Notes: generated by a model from the sequence alone, not told the origin. A stretch of DNA of 64,000 nt from Megaustenia siamemsis (GCA_032433765.1 JAVIAB010000159.1:55842333-55906332), one strand, 5' to 3'; positions 1-11,678 are shown, numbered from the stretch's first letter. Made by a program: numbers and translations.

Positions 1-225
1 GGACATGTTCGGAGTGCAATGATGATGACCCGCAAATAACTAAATAACATCTTATCTCTCATGCTTTTTCCCTTCTGGTTAAAAAATTGGTGGCATCTGT
101 TCGTTGATATGACATGATGATCTACTTTTGTATCTTGTTTATTTGTCTACTGCCTGATAGTTATCGCATAGCACTTGACCTCCTTGAGATTTATATTCTT
201 TCACTAGTCGTAACTGTCTGCCTCT

Positions 226-453
226 CTATCGACACTTTGAAATTGTATTTACTTTTGGGATATCCATTACTTCAGTCTTCTTAGTAAAGATTGTCATACT
301 GCAACGGATATATGTGTTGTTAAGTTTATCTAAGTGTTTGTGTAGGTCTTCATGTGTCAATGTATTCGTGTCTACCACCGCGCTTGAGGATAATATGTTG
401 AAATATTCTGCACCAAACAAATTCAGATCATAAATACTCATTACATAATACAT
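226..453 (-). mobile_element. LINE reverse transcriptase fragment (antisense)
   Basis: The minus-strand translation ends in a KKTEVMDIPK stretch, which resembles the conserved 'kTk.m' segment just downstream of the YADD box in non-LTR reverse transcriptases. A related segment (ISKTEVMAIARK) occurs in the better preserved antisense fragment at 43230-43487. The reading frame is short and isolated, so it is a dead remnant within the segmental duplication. Confidence 0.5.
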
Positions 454-479
454 TAGCCGAATAAAGAAAGGATTGGATA

Positions 480-800
480 TTGATAGATCTCGTATTGAGA
501 AATGTTCCAGAAGCCATCACAGAATCTGTTTTGTATTGATTATTGGATGAAATAGACAAAAGAAAGGCTAAACACATGAGTTATGATGAGCAGAGTAGAC
601 GAACTAGAGTTGTGGCAAAATAGAGGGAAAGAGAAACTGTGGGCGACACAGAGAGAAGATATTGGATAGCTTGGTATGATGGCACGGAAAACTGTCAACA
701 ACAGAATTGATAAGATGTACTTTGGATATTCAATTGTGGAAGAACATGTTCGCCTACCTCAACCCGTATGACACGTGATGATGATGATGTAATAAATTAC
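480..800 (+). mobile_element. LINE 3' end with ATG-repeat tail
   Basis: Degenerate sequence of the kind seen at the 3' ends of RTE-like LINEs. It contains an arginine/glutamate-rich coding remnant near 560-700 and ends in an acacgtgatgatgatgatg tail at 773-797. Similar ATG-repeat tails close LINE fragments at about 11360, 13775 and 30510. No open frame remains. Confidence 0.45.
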
Positions 801-814
801 ATTGCAGTCTGCCT

Positions 815-1640
815 GGTTCTAGTAAAAGAGATTGCAGCTCACTTCTTTTCTTCCTCATTTGCCTTTCGACGTTGAGGGGATATCTAATTTGTGTTTTTAT
901 GGCGGTTCTCTTTGGACTCTGATGCCGTCATGTTTCCTAGTGTTTCTAATATATCATCAACTCATCTATATTTTTTATGGTCAACGCTTAGGTCTGGTGT
1001 TCTACCAACGTGTACTACAACTCGTTGAATTTTCTACCACATCATGTAGCCAAACCATTTTATCTGCTGTTCCTTTATGCATTCTATGGCGGGAATTATT
1101 CATAGCTGGTATCTCAGGTCGCATTTCTGAACTTATCTCTCAGGTTGTTTGCTATCACTTGTCAAATACTTCTAATTTCGATAATGGGTATCTTTTCCTT
1201 ATTGTTCTTGCATCAGGTGTCCAGGTTTGTCATTGCTTGATCAACGTTGGGATGCAAGTTTTATTGTTGAATGGCTGTTTTGCCTCTAGGGTTTGTCCTC
1301 TTTAGACAATAGTGGAGATAGCTGTCCATTTATTTGACAGCTTTGTTGCATCTTGTGTCTATTTCTGCTTGTGAATTGTCACTAGATTTGTTTTAATTTG
1401 CTGCCGTCTGTCTTTGTGCTATTGTTTCTCTTTTGCGCTTTGTATAACTTCTGACTTGTTACTAGTAATTTTCGTGTTATTTTGAGTCTATCTGCTGATG
1501 AATCTATTTCAGTGTTCTTGTAGCTCTTCTATTATTCCATTTATTAGGGCTTGGTCGTCTGCTACCTGTAGCTCGTTGATCTTCCATGTCTCCTGTGGGT
1601 GGGCCAGCTGTCATATGTAGTCAGTGCATGTAATAAACAA
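815..1640 (-). mobile_element. LINE remnant (antisense), family shared with 42775-43650
   Basis: The plus-strand text runs parallel to 42775-43650: a leucine-rich pseudo-translation, a 'gacgttgagggg' box, a 'ccaaaccattttatctg' box and later the reverse-transcriptase segment. The second copy reads in the minus direction as a LINE polymerase, so this is the same family in antisense. The 157-residue plus-strand frame at 832-1305 is a by-product and I do not call it a gene. Confidence 0.55.
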
Positions 1641-1794
1641 TGGGGGTTATCATGATCTAACTTCGGTGTAATCTGTTTAGCCTATCACTGTTCTAACTGG
1701 ACAAATGCCCTTGCTTAGAGACGTTTAATTAGTTTGGTTACAATTTGGTTTACTCCGTTTGTTGTTAGTATCCCTCTCAGTCGTTCTATGTTTA

Positions 1795-2025
1795 CTTATT
1801 TACCTGGCTGTCATTGAAAGAGTATTTACGTTATTTGACTTTTCTTAACGAGATTATAAGTTATCGGACTGTCATTAAAGACCATTAGGCATTACTTGAC
1901 GGTTACTAAAGAGGTTAATAGTTACCTGGCTGTCATTAAAGAGTATTGAGCATTACATGACTGTTATTAAAGAGGTTAATAGTTACCTGGCTGTCATTAA
2001 AAAGTAGTGTACGCTATTTGACTAT
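1795..2025. repeat. Minisatellite, about 62-bp unit (truncated copy)
   Basis: About four imperfect units share the core 'acctggctgtcattaaagag' followed by 'acttgac' and 'gaggttaatag'. The array is cut at 2025, exactly at the junction with the receptor pseudogene. In the duplicate it continues to about 16500. Confidence 0.8.
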
Positions 2026-2034
2026 TAAGAATTA

Positions 2035-5000
2035 ATGGAACAGCAACACAATGACATTAGAATAATAATTCTCGTTACAAGAAGATCACATATGGAACAG
2101 TCAATACTTGGTATCAAATATAGCACAGAGCAATCAGTAGAATACTACGTACATTTATTATTTATAGGAATTTGTGGTCAATGTAGGTGTGGATGGTTTC
2201 CTTTTGAACATAGTGATGGAGCAGATTCTTTGTCTTGTTATATGTTAGTAGACATGATTGAGGGTCTGAGAAGTGTGTTTCATTATTTAAATTCCGGCAT
2301 ACTCCCTGTAGCCATAGAAAGTCAAGAGGAGATGAGTTTTCTTCAAGCCAGACTCAGGATAGAGCTTCACAATCAAGAAATTAATTATACAACTGATATT
2401 TTAATCGGTCTCTTTCGGGGTTTAATGAATGAAGGTGACAGATTTATTTGGCCTCTAACATATAAACATCGAGATCGCCCCTTGGTGGTAAATAATTGGC
2501 TGCCAGGTCGACCATCTTATGGGAAAAGCCGGGCATGCGTCGTGTGGGAGTTTCTCTGGAACAGTCACGAGAATGACGTCAACAGTATCAGCAATGAAGG
2601 TCATTTTGTTGACGGTTGGACGGACGTTGATTGTGAGACTACGGCGAGATTTATTGTAGATGAGATGGTTTTTCCTCGCAGATTAGAGCCCATGGACGTG
2701 ATGAGAATAAAACCTTCCAGAAATGAACGTTTCAATCAAACTGTAACGAAAGGTGATTTCATCCAATTTGGCGGTAACATTGTGTCTATCTCCACTCACA
2801 TTGCAAGCAAGAACTTTTCACAATATTTAAAGAAAGTCAAATTTGAATTATTTCCCCTGTTTGACTGTGGTGACGATGCTGGAGAATACAGATATATATC
2901 ATACATGCTTGTCTGTGACTCTCTCAACGACTGTAGCAACAAGAGAGACGAGGTGTCTTGTATGACACAAAAGGTAGACCTTTCGTTGAGTGAAGGTAAT
3001 GAACGTTGTAGAGAAAGTTGTAAAGTGTTTTATTGTTGCAGCAGTGTGTGCTTACCTCTAATTTATGCTAGCGATGGTAATGTTGACTGCACAGTCTGTG
3101 CCATCATTGGGAAGACTGCTGGCGTTACCACTAGTGATATCATTGACGTTTATTTACAGAGCAACAAAACAAGCGCTTTTATTTGCTATCACGATAATTG
3201 TGTGTTTAATGATAAATTAACCTCTAGCATTGACGACTGTGATAGGGCATCTAGGTCATTAGACAGGAGTACAGGGAGTACGAGAGTTGAAGTCACTTGT
3301 TATAATATTTTAGGTCGGAGTTTCTGGGCCCCAAAATGTGTCTTCCTCAAAGACGAGTATGGGGCTGTTCTTGACTGTAGACGAATGTCTCATCTAGAGG
3401 ACTGTAAGGACTTTTCGTGCCCTGAAGGATATGTGAAGTGTCCGAGTTCTTACTGCATTCCTCAACATTATGTCCTTGACAAACAAGAAGACTGTCCTAC
3501 AGGAGAAGATGAACAACTAAACAATACTGGCCATTGTAGTGGAAACTTTGCATGCTGGGATAGTAAAGTGTGTCTACATCCTGACCTAGTTTGTGACGGA
3601 CATCCGGACTGTCCACACCGAGACGATGAGATAGACTGTAAGGGGGAGTGTGCTGAAGGTTTCCGATGTGTGTCAGGGACAGTCACGATATCTAATTACA
3701 CAACTGCAGCCTCGAATTTGGAAAATCAAAGCTACACCAAATCTCGATACATTAATTATTCTGGTCTTAAACTATATGTACATAATTATATGATGGAAAC
3801 AATGTTCATTAATTGGTCTAACTGCGGAATTGTGGATTTGTGGCTAATACTGATCACTATTTTTTTCCCATTGGCCATAAAATGTGATGTCAGCTATAAT
3901 CAGATGCAATCATTTGTTGGTTCTCGCTTTCTTGGGCTCAGGGCATACAATCTTCGTAACTTGAACTTGTCTCTCAACACACACTTTAATTTTATCGACA
4001 CATTGCATTTCCCATTATTGGAGATGCTTGACCTCTCCTATACCGCTATGTCTAGCTTACGTCAGTTGGCATTTCATGGCTTACCGAATCTGAAACATTT
4101 AGACTTGAGTTTTACATTGATCTCTAGTTTTGATGGTAACAACACGTTTCCAACCAACTTTTACCCACAGACACTGAACGTGTGTGGACTGCCCATAGAG
4201 AATTTGTATGAAGATTTCTATAAAGGACTTTCTGTCAGTCAACATCTGTACACTGACAGGTTTGAATTATGTTGTCCACAAATTAGAGGACCAAACATTC
4301 CTTATTATGTGTGCCATGCCTCTGACGACGCCATTTCCTCTTGTTCTGATCTGATAGCTGTTCATGTTCAACGTGTTCTTCTCTGGGTGGTCGCAGTTGT
4401 TGCCCTTCTTGGTAACACGACTGTCATTGTTTTTCGTGTAAACTATGATAGATCAGTTCTCAAAACAGGCTACGGTCTATTCGTAACAAACTTGGGTATA
4501 TCTGACTTTATTATGGGAGTCTATCTGTTCATTATTGCTGCAGCTGATCATTACTATCGTGGGATATATGTACTTTATGACAAGACATGGAGAGACAGTT
4601 GTGTATGCAGATTTGCTGCTTTTCTGGCTACTCTTTCCAGTGAAACTTCAACATTCCGTGTTTTCCTGATCACCTTGGACAGATTTTTAATGATGAAGTT
4701 TCCTTTAGGTCAAATGAGGTTTTCTAAACTTGGTAAAAATGTTGCACTTCTTGTGTCATGGATTCTTGGATCCATTCTGGCATTGACTCCATTTGTTTTT
4801 AATTTTAAAATAAATTCCTCTAACGCCATGTGTCTTGGCCTACCTTTACCAACTAAACGACTCAAAGGCTGGGAGTTCTCATTTGCCGTGTTTATTGTGC
4901 TGAATTTGTTGATGTGTCTGGCCATAGCTTGCGGTCAAAGAGCCATATTTAGAGCCATGTCAAAGAACAGATGTAATGGTACTATGTCAAACGCGTCATA

Positions 5001-5265
5001 AAGAAGGGCTACAGATATAACAGTAGCTAAACAACTGTCCTTGATAGCTCTGTCAAATTGTCTGTGCTGGTTTCCTATAGGATTCATGGGTTTATTGTCT
5101 CTTGGCGGACGCGAAATCAACAATGACGTGTTTGCCTGGACAACGGTTATCGTTCTTCCCATAAATTCAGCAGCAAATCCAATTCTCTACACAATCCCTG
5201 TTCTTTTGAACAAGTGGGAAAACTTCAAGTTTAGCGGGCAAAGATCACAGCCAAAGAAAAACTAA
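2035..5265 (+). pseudogene. GRL101-like 7TM receptor pseudogene (5' truncated, stop before TM6)
   Basis: It matches the two long paralogues in this window over the C-type-lectin-like region (about residues 45-218, with VVNNWLPGRPS and VDGWTDVDC), LDL-receptor class A repeats (for example CWDSKVCLHPDLVCDG), leucine-rich repeats, the CCPQI hinge and the rhodopsin-type 7TM region. TM3 ends in LDRF, the E/DRY position. The reading frame stops at TAA 4999-5001 in intracellular loop 3. TM6 and TM7, including NPILY, continue in the same frame from 5002 to the TAA at 5263-5265. The N-terminal part of the paralogues (about 190 residues, vWA-like) is missing: homology begins at the edge of the duplicated LINE/minisatellite block. 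The segment at about 3820-3890 also reads poorly against the paralogues, as if two small indels compensate. With no leader exon, no signal peptide and an internal stop, it is very probably dead. Single coding exon, no introns seen. Confidence 0.9.
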
Positions 5266-5270
5266 GATAT

Positions 5271-5276
5271 AATAAA
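5271..5276 (+). promoter_or_regulatory. Polyadenylation signal AATAAA
   Basis: A canonical AATAAA hexamer lies six bases after the ancestral stop codon of the receptor pseudogene, so it could have served that transcript. No downstream GT-rich element is obvious. The hexamer is common in AT-rich DNA, so confidence is limited. Confidence 0.4.
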
Positions 5277-5337
5277 ATGTATGTAAGTGCAAATATGATC
5301 TTACTTCATCCAATTAGCAAACTATATGTAAGTATAA

Positions 5338-5511
5338 ACTATATGTAAGTGCAATGAAACGTACTACGGGTCAGACTGCACTCTCAAATGTCCGGATAAC
5401 TGTTTCAACGACAACTGTGAACTGTCAACAGAGAACTGTGCATGCACGGTAACGTTCTACGGGTCAGACTGCTCTCAAATCTCCGGACAACTGATTGAAC
5501 GAAACCTGTGA
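5338..5511 (+). pseudogene. Orphan EGF-like repeat fragment
   Basis: A short open frame, with a TAA just before it at 5335-5337 and TGA at 5509-5511, encodes a cysteine-spaced EGF-like unit. Key pieces are CNETYYGSDC, CPDNCFNDNC, ENCAC and a second FYGSDC. The paired YGSDC blocks are typical of tandem EGF-like repeats in multiple-EGF proteins of molluscs (scavenger-receptor or receptor-phosphatase-like types). The frame decays after the second block. There is no start codon, no further repeats nearby and no clear splice sites. It is therefore most likely an exon remnant carried here by duplication, though an exon of a gene outside the window cannot be excluded. Confidence 0.6.
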
Positions 5512-5609
5512 ACAGTTAATCGAATCCTGCGTCTAGTATGTCGTTGATTCCCACGTTAAGAATAGTCTGCAGACTACAACAAACCCAAGCATATGGATAC
5601 CTCAATGTG

Positions 5610-6260
5610 TTTATGTGATGGACTTGGTTCATTTCTTGGTGTTTTTCTGTGCTGGTCATGGCTCAAATCTTAGCTTGCGTGTCTGTGTGTTGGCCATGGC
5701 TCATATATTAATGTGTTTCTGTGCTGGCCATGACTCATATCTAGGTGTGTGTCATGTTATTCATATCTCATATCTTGGTGTGTCCGTGTTAATCATGTCT
5801 CATATCTTTATGTGCGTCTGCGTTTAGTAATATCTCATATCTTAATGTGTATCTGTGTTGGCCATGTCTCATATCTTTGAGTGTGCATGTCTGGGTTAGG
5901 GATATCTCATATCTTTGTGTGCATGTTTATGCTCGTCATATCTCATATCTTTGTGTATGCATGTGTGTTTGTCACTTCTCATATCCGTGTGTGTGCCTGG
6001 CTATGTTGGTCACATATCATGTCTTTGTATGTGCAAGCCTATGCTAGTCATATCTTATATATTTGTGTTAGGTATATGTCATATCTTTGTATGTGCATGT
6101 CTGTGTTGGTCATATCTCATAGCTTTATGTGCATGTCTATGTTAGTCGTGTGTCATATATCTTGATGTGTGTCGGTGTTAGTCATGTCTCGTATCGCTAT
6201 GTACATGTCTGTGTTATTCACATCTCATACCTTTGTGTGTGCATGTCAGTGTTAGTCACC
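5610..6260. repeat. Minisatellite, about 40-46-bp unit
   Basis: Around 15 diverged units built on 'tcatatctcatatctttgtg' followed by 'tgcatgtctgtgttggt'. Unit length varies by a few bases. Overlapping Cys/Met/Ile-rich open frames here are repeat translations and not genes. Confidence 0.85.
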
Positions 6261-6592
6261 TCTAGTGACTCGGGCAGATGGTGCTCGTAAACCTGGGAAG
6301 ACAGACCATCTGACGGCAGAATCCCCCTACATAAAAGAACACCTGCTGCCTTGCAGGAAGATAGGGGACAATCAAAGGCTAAGGAAAGCAAACGCGAATA
6401 AAATGCTGGCTGAAATCGGATGCACTGGGCCACTGGCGCAGAACACAGTGCAACGTTTTAACGGGTGTTCAATCAGAGCGGATCTGGCAGACTCTAAATG
6501 TGGCGTTCTGTCTGTGGGGGCGATCAACTCACTTAACCTGACAGCTGACTTCATTTGGGAGTCTGGAATCCTACTCTGATTGAGTCCTGATC

Positions 6593-6633
<41 letters not shown>
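6218..6633 (+). mobile_element. Unclassified interspersed repeat with (GA)n tail
   Basis: The segment recurs inverted at 17698-18095, from the flank 'gtcacctctagtgactcggg' through 'cctgatcgcagagagag'. One end is a pure GA run (6594-6632). The inverted copy lacks an internal piece corresponding to about 6493-6560. A 104-residue frame exists here but is not kept in the other copy. The pattern (body plus simple-sequence tail) fits a retroposed element, but I recognise no known family. Confidence 0.6.
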
Positions 6634-6635
<2 letters not shown>

Positions 6636-6864
6636 CATCCAATTAGCGACTGTGATGTTATAAACAAAAAATTGTATCGCTTATTGATGATCCGTTATTA
6701 ATTAGTGATAAGAAATTGTCGTCATCATCATCATGTACCCTGCCGGCTGGCGTAGGCGATCATGTCCCTCCACAATCCTCTATCCACAGTGCATCGTATC
6801 AGTTCTGTTGTTTTCCATGCCAATGGAAATTGTACACTGATATATTTTGAAATGATTTTGCTTC

Positions 6865-6888
6865 ATATATATATATATATATATATAT
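6865..6888. repeat. (TA)n microsatellite
   Basis: Twelve perfect AT dinucleotides in AT-rich intergenic sequence. Confidence 0.9.
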
Positions 6889-6974
6889 TCGGGTATAATA
6901 TATACCGCTTTGTGTCCCAAAATAGCAATTATTTGAACTTTTGCTGATCTAAAAATGTGGAAATGTAATTAATT

Positions 6975-7660
6975 GTGCTTGGTCATTTACAGTTCATGGT
7001 CATTCACAGTTCATGGTCATTGACAGTTCATGGTCATTGACAGTTCATGATCATTCACAGTTCATGGCCATTCACAGTTCATGGTCATTCACAGTTTATA
7101 ATCAGTCACAGTTCATAGTCATTCACAGTTCATGGTCATTCACAGTTCATGGTCATTCACCTTTCATGTTCAGTCACATTTGATGTTCATTCACAGTTCA
7201 TGGTCATTCACAGTTCATGGTCATTCATAGTTCATTGTCGTTCACAGTTCATGGTCATTATAACCTTTCATGTTCAGTCACATTTAATGTTCATTCACAC
7301 TTCATGGTAATTCACAGTTCATGGTCATTTGCATTTCATTTTCACCCATAGTTCATGGTCATTCACAGTTCATGGTCATTCACCTTTCATGTCAGGTCAC
7401 ATGTCATGTTCATTCACAGATGATGGTCATTCACAGTTTATAGTCATTCACATTTTCAGGTTATTCGCATTTCATCTTCATTCACAGTTCATGGTCGTTC
7501 ACAGTTCATGGTCATTAACCTTTCATGTTCATTCACAGTTCTTGGTCATTCACAGTTCATAGTCATTCACAGTTCATGGTCATTCACATTTCATGGTCAT
7601 TCACAGCTCATAGTCATTCACAATTCATGGTTATTCACAGTTCATGGTCATTACAATTCA
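6975..7660. repeat. Minisatellite, 17-bp unit
   Basis: Around 40 copies of a 17-bp unit, consensus 'ttcacagttcatggtca', with point variants and occasional 'ttcacctttcatgttcagt' higher-order variants. Ser/His/Phe-rich frames over it are repeat translations. Confidence 0.92.
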
Positions 7661-7919
7661 CTGCACTCAAATGAGCAAACATCACAAGCAAAAGAAGTTA
7701 AGTCGCTTTATTTCGCCGACACATTTCCTGTACGGTCTACTGCTGATGGTCAGATTACTTCCTGCTGCGATGTTCCGAATCAAGAGGTTATCAATATCAG
7801 AGAAGACGGCAATGTTGGGGACATAAAATGGACTCATAGTTTGTGTTATTTTAATTTGATGAAGAAAATCAAACACGATCGAACATTTGTAAAACCTTAA
7901 ACATTCGTGAGCCGGTTGT
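7661..7919. other. Intergenic, no gene recognised
   Basis: Unique-looking sequence between the 17-bp minisatellite and a LINE remnant. Short frames occur on both strands but show no family resemblance I can name. Confidence 0.4.
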
Positions 7920-8640
7920 TTACAGAGTTGTAAGTTAAAGCCAGATAATGGAATCTATAGAAATTCTTTTGGTGTGGATAATATCCCAGCGGAAATAATT
8001 CGTACACGGTCGAGAGGAATAAATGCACTTACTACTGTCTGTAACAAGATCTAGCCGACAAGAGGTTGGCCATACTCATGTATCCATTGTTCAAATACAA
8101 TACAAATATAACAAAATTTGAAGACGATGCCACCCAAGTCATTCTCATAGTGAAGTCATTATTCAACAACCTTGATCAAGTCATGCACATTTTGTCGCTG
8201 TCTTTTTGTGTTCAGATAACAGTACTTCTAAGTTAAACGAGATATGTATCCTGTATAAATCACTTTGAAAGATTGTCCACTTGAGTCATTTCAGAAATTC
8301 TCGTATCTTGGATCCACAACGACGTCAACCATTTCTCTTGATGATGAAATAAACAGTCGAATTGATAAAGCAGCTACGACTTTCAGCAAACTAACATAAA
8401 TGACCTGGAACAACACGAAATTAACAGTAAAGACCAAACTCTTACTATATCAACCGTGCTTTATGTTGATCTGAAACCTGCACAACATACTCAAGTCATG
8501 AAAAAACAGGAAATATCTTCTACACGCGAAGTCTTCGCAGACCGATGCACATCAAATGGCAGGAAGAGAATAACTAACGGACCTGAATCAGCGACTGACT
8601 AAAACAGGTGGGACATGTGACATTAAGATAATGATGGAGG
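7920..8640 (+). mobile_element. LINE reverse transcriptase remnant
   Basis: The plus-strand translation in shifting frames gives DNIPAEIIRTRSR (the 'D.ipaE.lk' segment of non-LTR reverse transcriptases) near 7957. Near 8290 it gives FSYLGSTTT and DDEINSRIDKA, the typical 'f.YLGs....eI..Ria' segment after the catalytic domain. Several stops and frameshifts separate these blocks, so it is a dead fragment. Confidence 0.65.
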
Positions 8641-9729
8641 AACAAATAACGCCATGGATGGCCACAAGTTGTCAGGTAGACTTGCAACAATAAAAGTAAA
8701 TGGACACGGAGTATAAACAGTTGCTATATCCATATACTGTGGCTGTAATGTATTTTTTGTTAGATAGAGCTGGCGAGAGGAAGTGACTGTGAACTTTATT
8801 TTTGATGGAGGTCTATTGGAATCTTTGCATGTGCAGCCGATTAGGGCATGCATGTAGGGCGACCACAAGGACAGTTTGTGTTAACGCCCTTTCATGGGTG
8901 CCGTGACATACATTAGAACGAATTAGGGGAATTCCCGACGGTAATTAACTATTTATATCACTAGAATAGAACTTATAAACAACTGTCCACAATGAAAGTC
9001 CTAAACGAAAAATATCAGATAGGATAACACAAACTACAGCAGCCCTGATAAACTAAAACATATTTAGAAAGATGAGAATACGCGTGGCTCTAAAACCAGG
9101 CGTGTGCCCAACTTTGCTATATCAATATTTGTCTACACCATTGACAGCAATGCTACATAATAAAGTGCAAGTCGTGGACATGAAATGTTTTCGAAGGAGC
9201 ATCTCTTTCTCGTCTCAAGAATAAAATAGCTTGCCAAAGAGACAACACAAATAATTGAAGTGATTGATGACCTTGTCACTACCAAGAAAAAACGCAACAT
9301 GAAATGGTTTAGTCTCGTATACCCTGTCATGGCATAGGCCGTTATGGAGGTAACTGTTAAAGACGGAAACAGGATCAGTAAACAGATAAATAGATGAGGA
9401 GATTACAAAGAATACATGGGCCTCGACTAGGGAGGGTCTCAAAGAATGACTTTAGATAAAGTTCAATTAAGAGGTCTGTGAGTGTTACCTTAACCATACT
9501 CTAGGTTATGGGATGAAGAAAACAAGAGATGGACACAGTCAATGTTTTATTTTTTCCAATTAACAAGTTGGATGGAGGAAATATTTCCACATTGACAAAC
9601 AAATAATTGATATAAAATAGCATTTATTCCATCAATGAACAAGTGTTTACAAACAATAACAGAATTAGTCTGAACTTTTTACACAGTTCTTAATTTTTGT
9701 ATTTTATACATTCATAATTTTGTTGTTGC
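8641..9729. other. Intergenic stretch without recognised feature
   Basis: AT-rich, low in long frames, no tandem repeat and no protein family that I can identify on either strand. Small frames on the minus strand at 8623-8868 and 9133-9442 lack recognisable motifs. Confidence 0.4.
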
Positions 9730-10180
9730 TGAGTCTACAGTCCAGATGTGATACAGGTAGCACAACTTTTGATAAGAATCCTGTTATAGCGAACCCGTTT
9801 TGCTTCTGTTATTATTTCCATGTTGGACAATAGTGGTGATAGTTGCCCCGATGATTTACCTTTGTTACATTTTTAATTGTGACTTTTTAGGAGAAACGTT
9901 TTGTTTTGTTTATCTCTAAACTTCCTAGATATTTAAATACCTCCACTTGTTTTAATTGCCTGCCTTATATCGTTATGTTGATCTCCTGTTTCTCTGTTGC
10001 AATATTCATAACTACTATTTTTTTGTTGTTGCTGATTCAAGCTGTGTTGAGTGTTAAATCATTTAAGTGTTCTTGTGTTGCTTCTATTGGTCCACGTATA
10101 ATTCCCTTATTCTCTATAATTATTTGCTCGTTAGTTATTAACGTGATCATACACAAAGAAAATACTCAAAACCCACAAGT
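9730..10180 (-). mobile_element. LINE remnant (antisense)
   Basis: Shares ordered blocks with 36080-36830 and 42775-43650, including 'atgttggacaatagtggtgatagttgccc', 'ccacttgttttaat' and 'gttatgttgatctcctgtttctc'. In those better copies the minus strand reads as LINE polymerase, so this is the same family. Confidence 0.5.
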
Positions 10181-10194
10181 GGATATCGAAATGA

Positions 10195-11380
10195 AGGAAT
10201 AGACCTGGAGACAATTCAGAACTTACACTACCTTGGCCATACTATAATCAGTCATGGTAAATGTGCAAATGAAATAAAGATAAGAATAGAAGTGGCAAAG
10301 AGTAATTTTAATGTCAGAAAAATATACTAACATCAAAACAAATAACGCCAGGGCTAAAGCTAAGAATATATATATAGAAGAATAGGTAGATTTGAGTGGG
10401 AAGAAAATAAAACAAATGATGAGAGTCTTAAAACAAGGTAATTTCCTAGTTTGATCAGATATATTATTTCAGTTTGGAAGAGTGATGTCCCCTAAAATAT
10501 GTCTGCCAAAATACAGTGGTTCTACGCATTCTTGGCGTTGGGGTCATTACGCTGGCATGTGTCACTCACACTGGCGTTTGGGTCAGCGTGGCGTTCGGGT
10601 CAGCGTCTGCGTCCAAATCGAGATGTTAATTAATAATTGGCTGAACCCCTATCCTTTCTTATGCTTCTTCTTACTAATTATCCGCCTATATATATAGGCT
10701 AGTTTCTCTAATATTTAAAAACCAGCTAAGCAGTTCTGAGTTCACTTACTTGAATTTGGTACTACTGTATTTGCAAAATAAATTACGGCGATTGGTAATC
10801 AACCGCACAATTCCCTTCGATCAGAAGATCATAATTAGGCCGAGTGGCGTCGTTTTTGTCACGCGTTATAATATATTTATAAATATTTAACACTAAAGCT
10901 AAACCTAACCCCTGGACCCAACGCCCAATCAACAGATACTCCGAAATGATTACATGCCAGCGTAATGACCCCAACGCCAAGAATGCGTAGAACCACTGTA
11001 TTTTGGCAGACATATTTTAGGGGACATCACTCTTCCAAACTGAAATAATATATCTGATCAAACTAGGAAATTACCTAAAACAATTAAAAAAGAAAAGATA
11101 ATTATTATACACACTTCAAACAAGACAAACGCGATTTTTTGGGCATATTAAAAGGCACAACATGCTACTAAAAGTAATCTTGGGAGGGAAAATAGAAGGT
11201 AAATGATGCAGATGCAGACTAAGACTAACATGGACGAGTAACGTCAAAAGATGGACAAATCAACCTATGACAACCTGCATCATCAAAGAAGAGACATAGT
11301 TGAATGGCGGTCCATGGTAGCCAAACTTCGTTCCTTCATTCCGGAGATGGCACTCGATGATGATGATGAAGTACATGTAT
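10195..11380 (+). mobile_element. LINE remnant split by a nested inverted-repeat element
   Basis: Both parts align in order with the LINE at 16510-17665. 10195-10428 carries the 'gaatagacctgga' and 'ataatcagtcatgg' segment. 11084-11370 carries the 3' coding end, 'aagactaacatggacgagtaac', and closes in a gatgatgatgatga tail. The reading frame is lost. The two halves are separated only by the 639-bp element at 10437-11075, which dates that insertion as later. Confidence 0.65.
10437..11075. mobile_element. Non-autonomous DNA transposon (MITE-like) with long terminal inverted repeats
   Basis: The first about 125 bases (10437-10562) are repeated in reverse complement at about 10950-11075, beginning GGTAATTTCCTAGTTTGATC. 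An exact 8-bp direct repeat, taaaacaa, flanks it at 10429-10436 and 11076-11083 and fits a target-site duplication. An 8-bp duplication is typical of hAT, P-element and some Merlin transposons. The interior has no transposase frame, only short G/C-rich repeats of a 'ggcgtt.gggtcagcg' type. The element sits inside an older LINE. Confidence 0.85.
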
Positions 11381-11439
11381 TAAAGTTAAAGTTGACAGTA
11401 TCCAAAATATGATGTCATTCTGATGTCGGATGTTACAGT

Positions 11440-11601
11440 CTGAATGAAAGAGGCTATATCTTATTGTAAATCACTACACCATTTATCTACGCTACTGAAA
11501 GTCTTACCAGGAGCGCCAATATTGAGCCCTATTTTGTCCTTAGTGTCGTCGTGTGAATGAATGAGACAGGCTATATCTTATTGTAAATCACTACTTGATG
11601 A

Positions 11602-11678
<77 letters not shown>
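11440..11678. repeat. Direct repeat pair plus (TA)n(GA)n microsatellite
   Basis: A 27-bp segment, from 'aggctatatctt' to 'aaatcactac', occurs at about 11451-11478 and again at about 11568-11594. A TA run (about 11603-11658) followed directly by a GA run (to about 11678) comes after it. Confidence 0.8.

Larger units (their letters stand above)
1..2025. repeat. Segmental duplication, copy A (cut by window start)
   Basis: This block is almost identical to 14170-16196, in the same orientation and about 14.17 kb apart, with only scattered single-base differences and one 1-bp indel that I noticed. Homology already runs at position 1, so the left end lies outside the window. It stops at about 2025, where copy B continues into more of the same minisatellite while copy A switches to the receptor pseudogene. 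The content is antisense LINE debris followed by a 62-bp minisatellite. Copy B therefore looks like the longer, more original form. Confidence 0.93.

Noticed and set aside
832..1305. 157-residue plus-strand open frame, repeated at 15002-15475
   Set aside because: Identical in both duplication copies because the DNA is duplicated, and the region aligns with antisense LINE sequence at 42775-43650. It has no protein-family features of its own.
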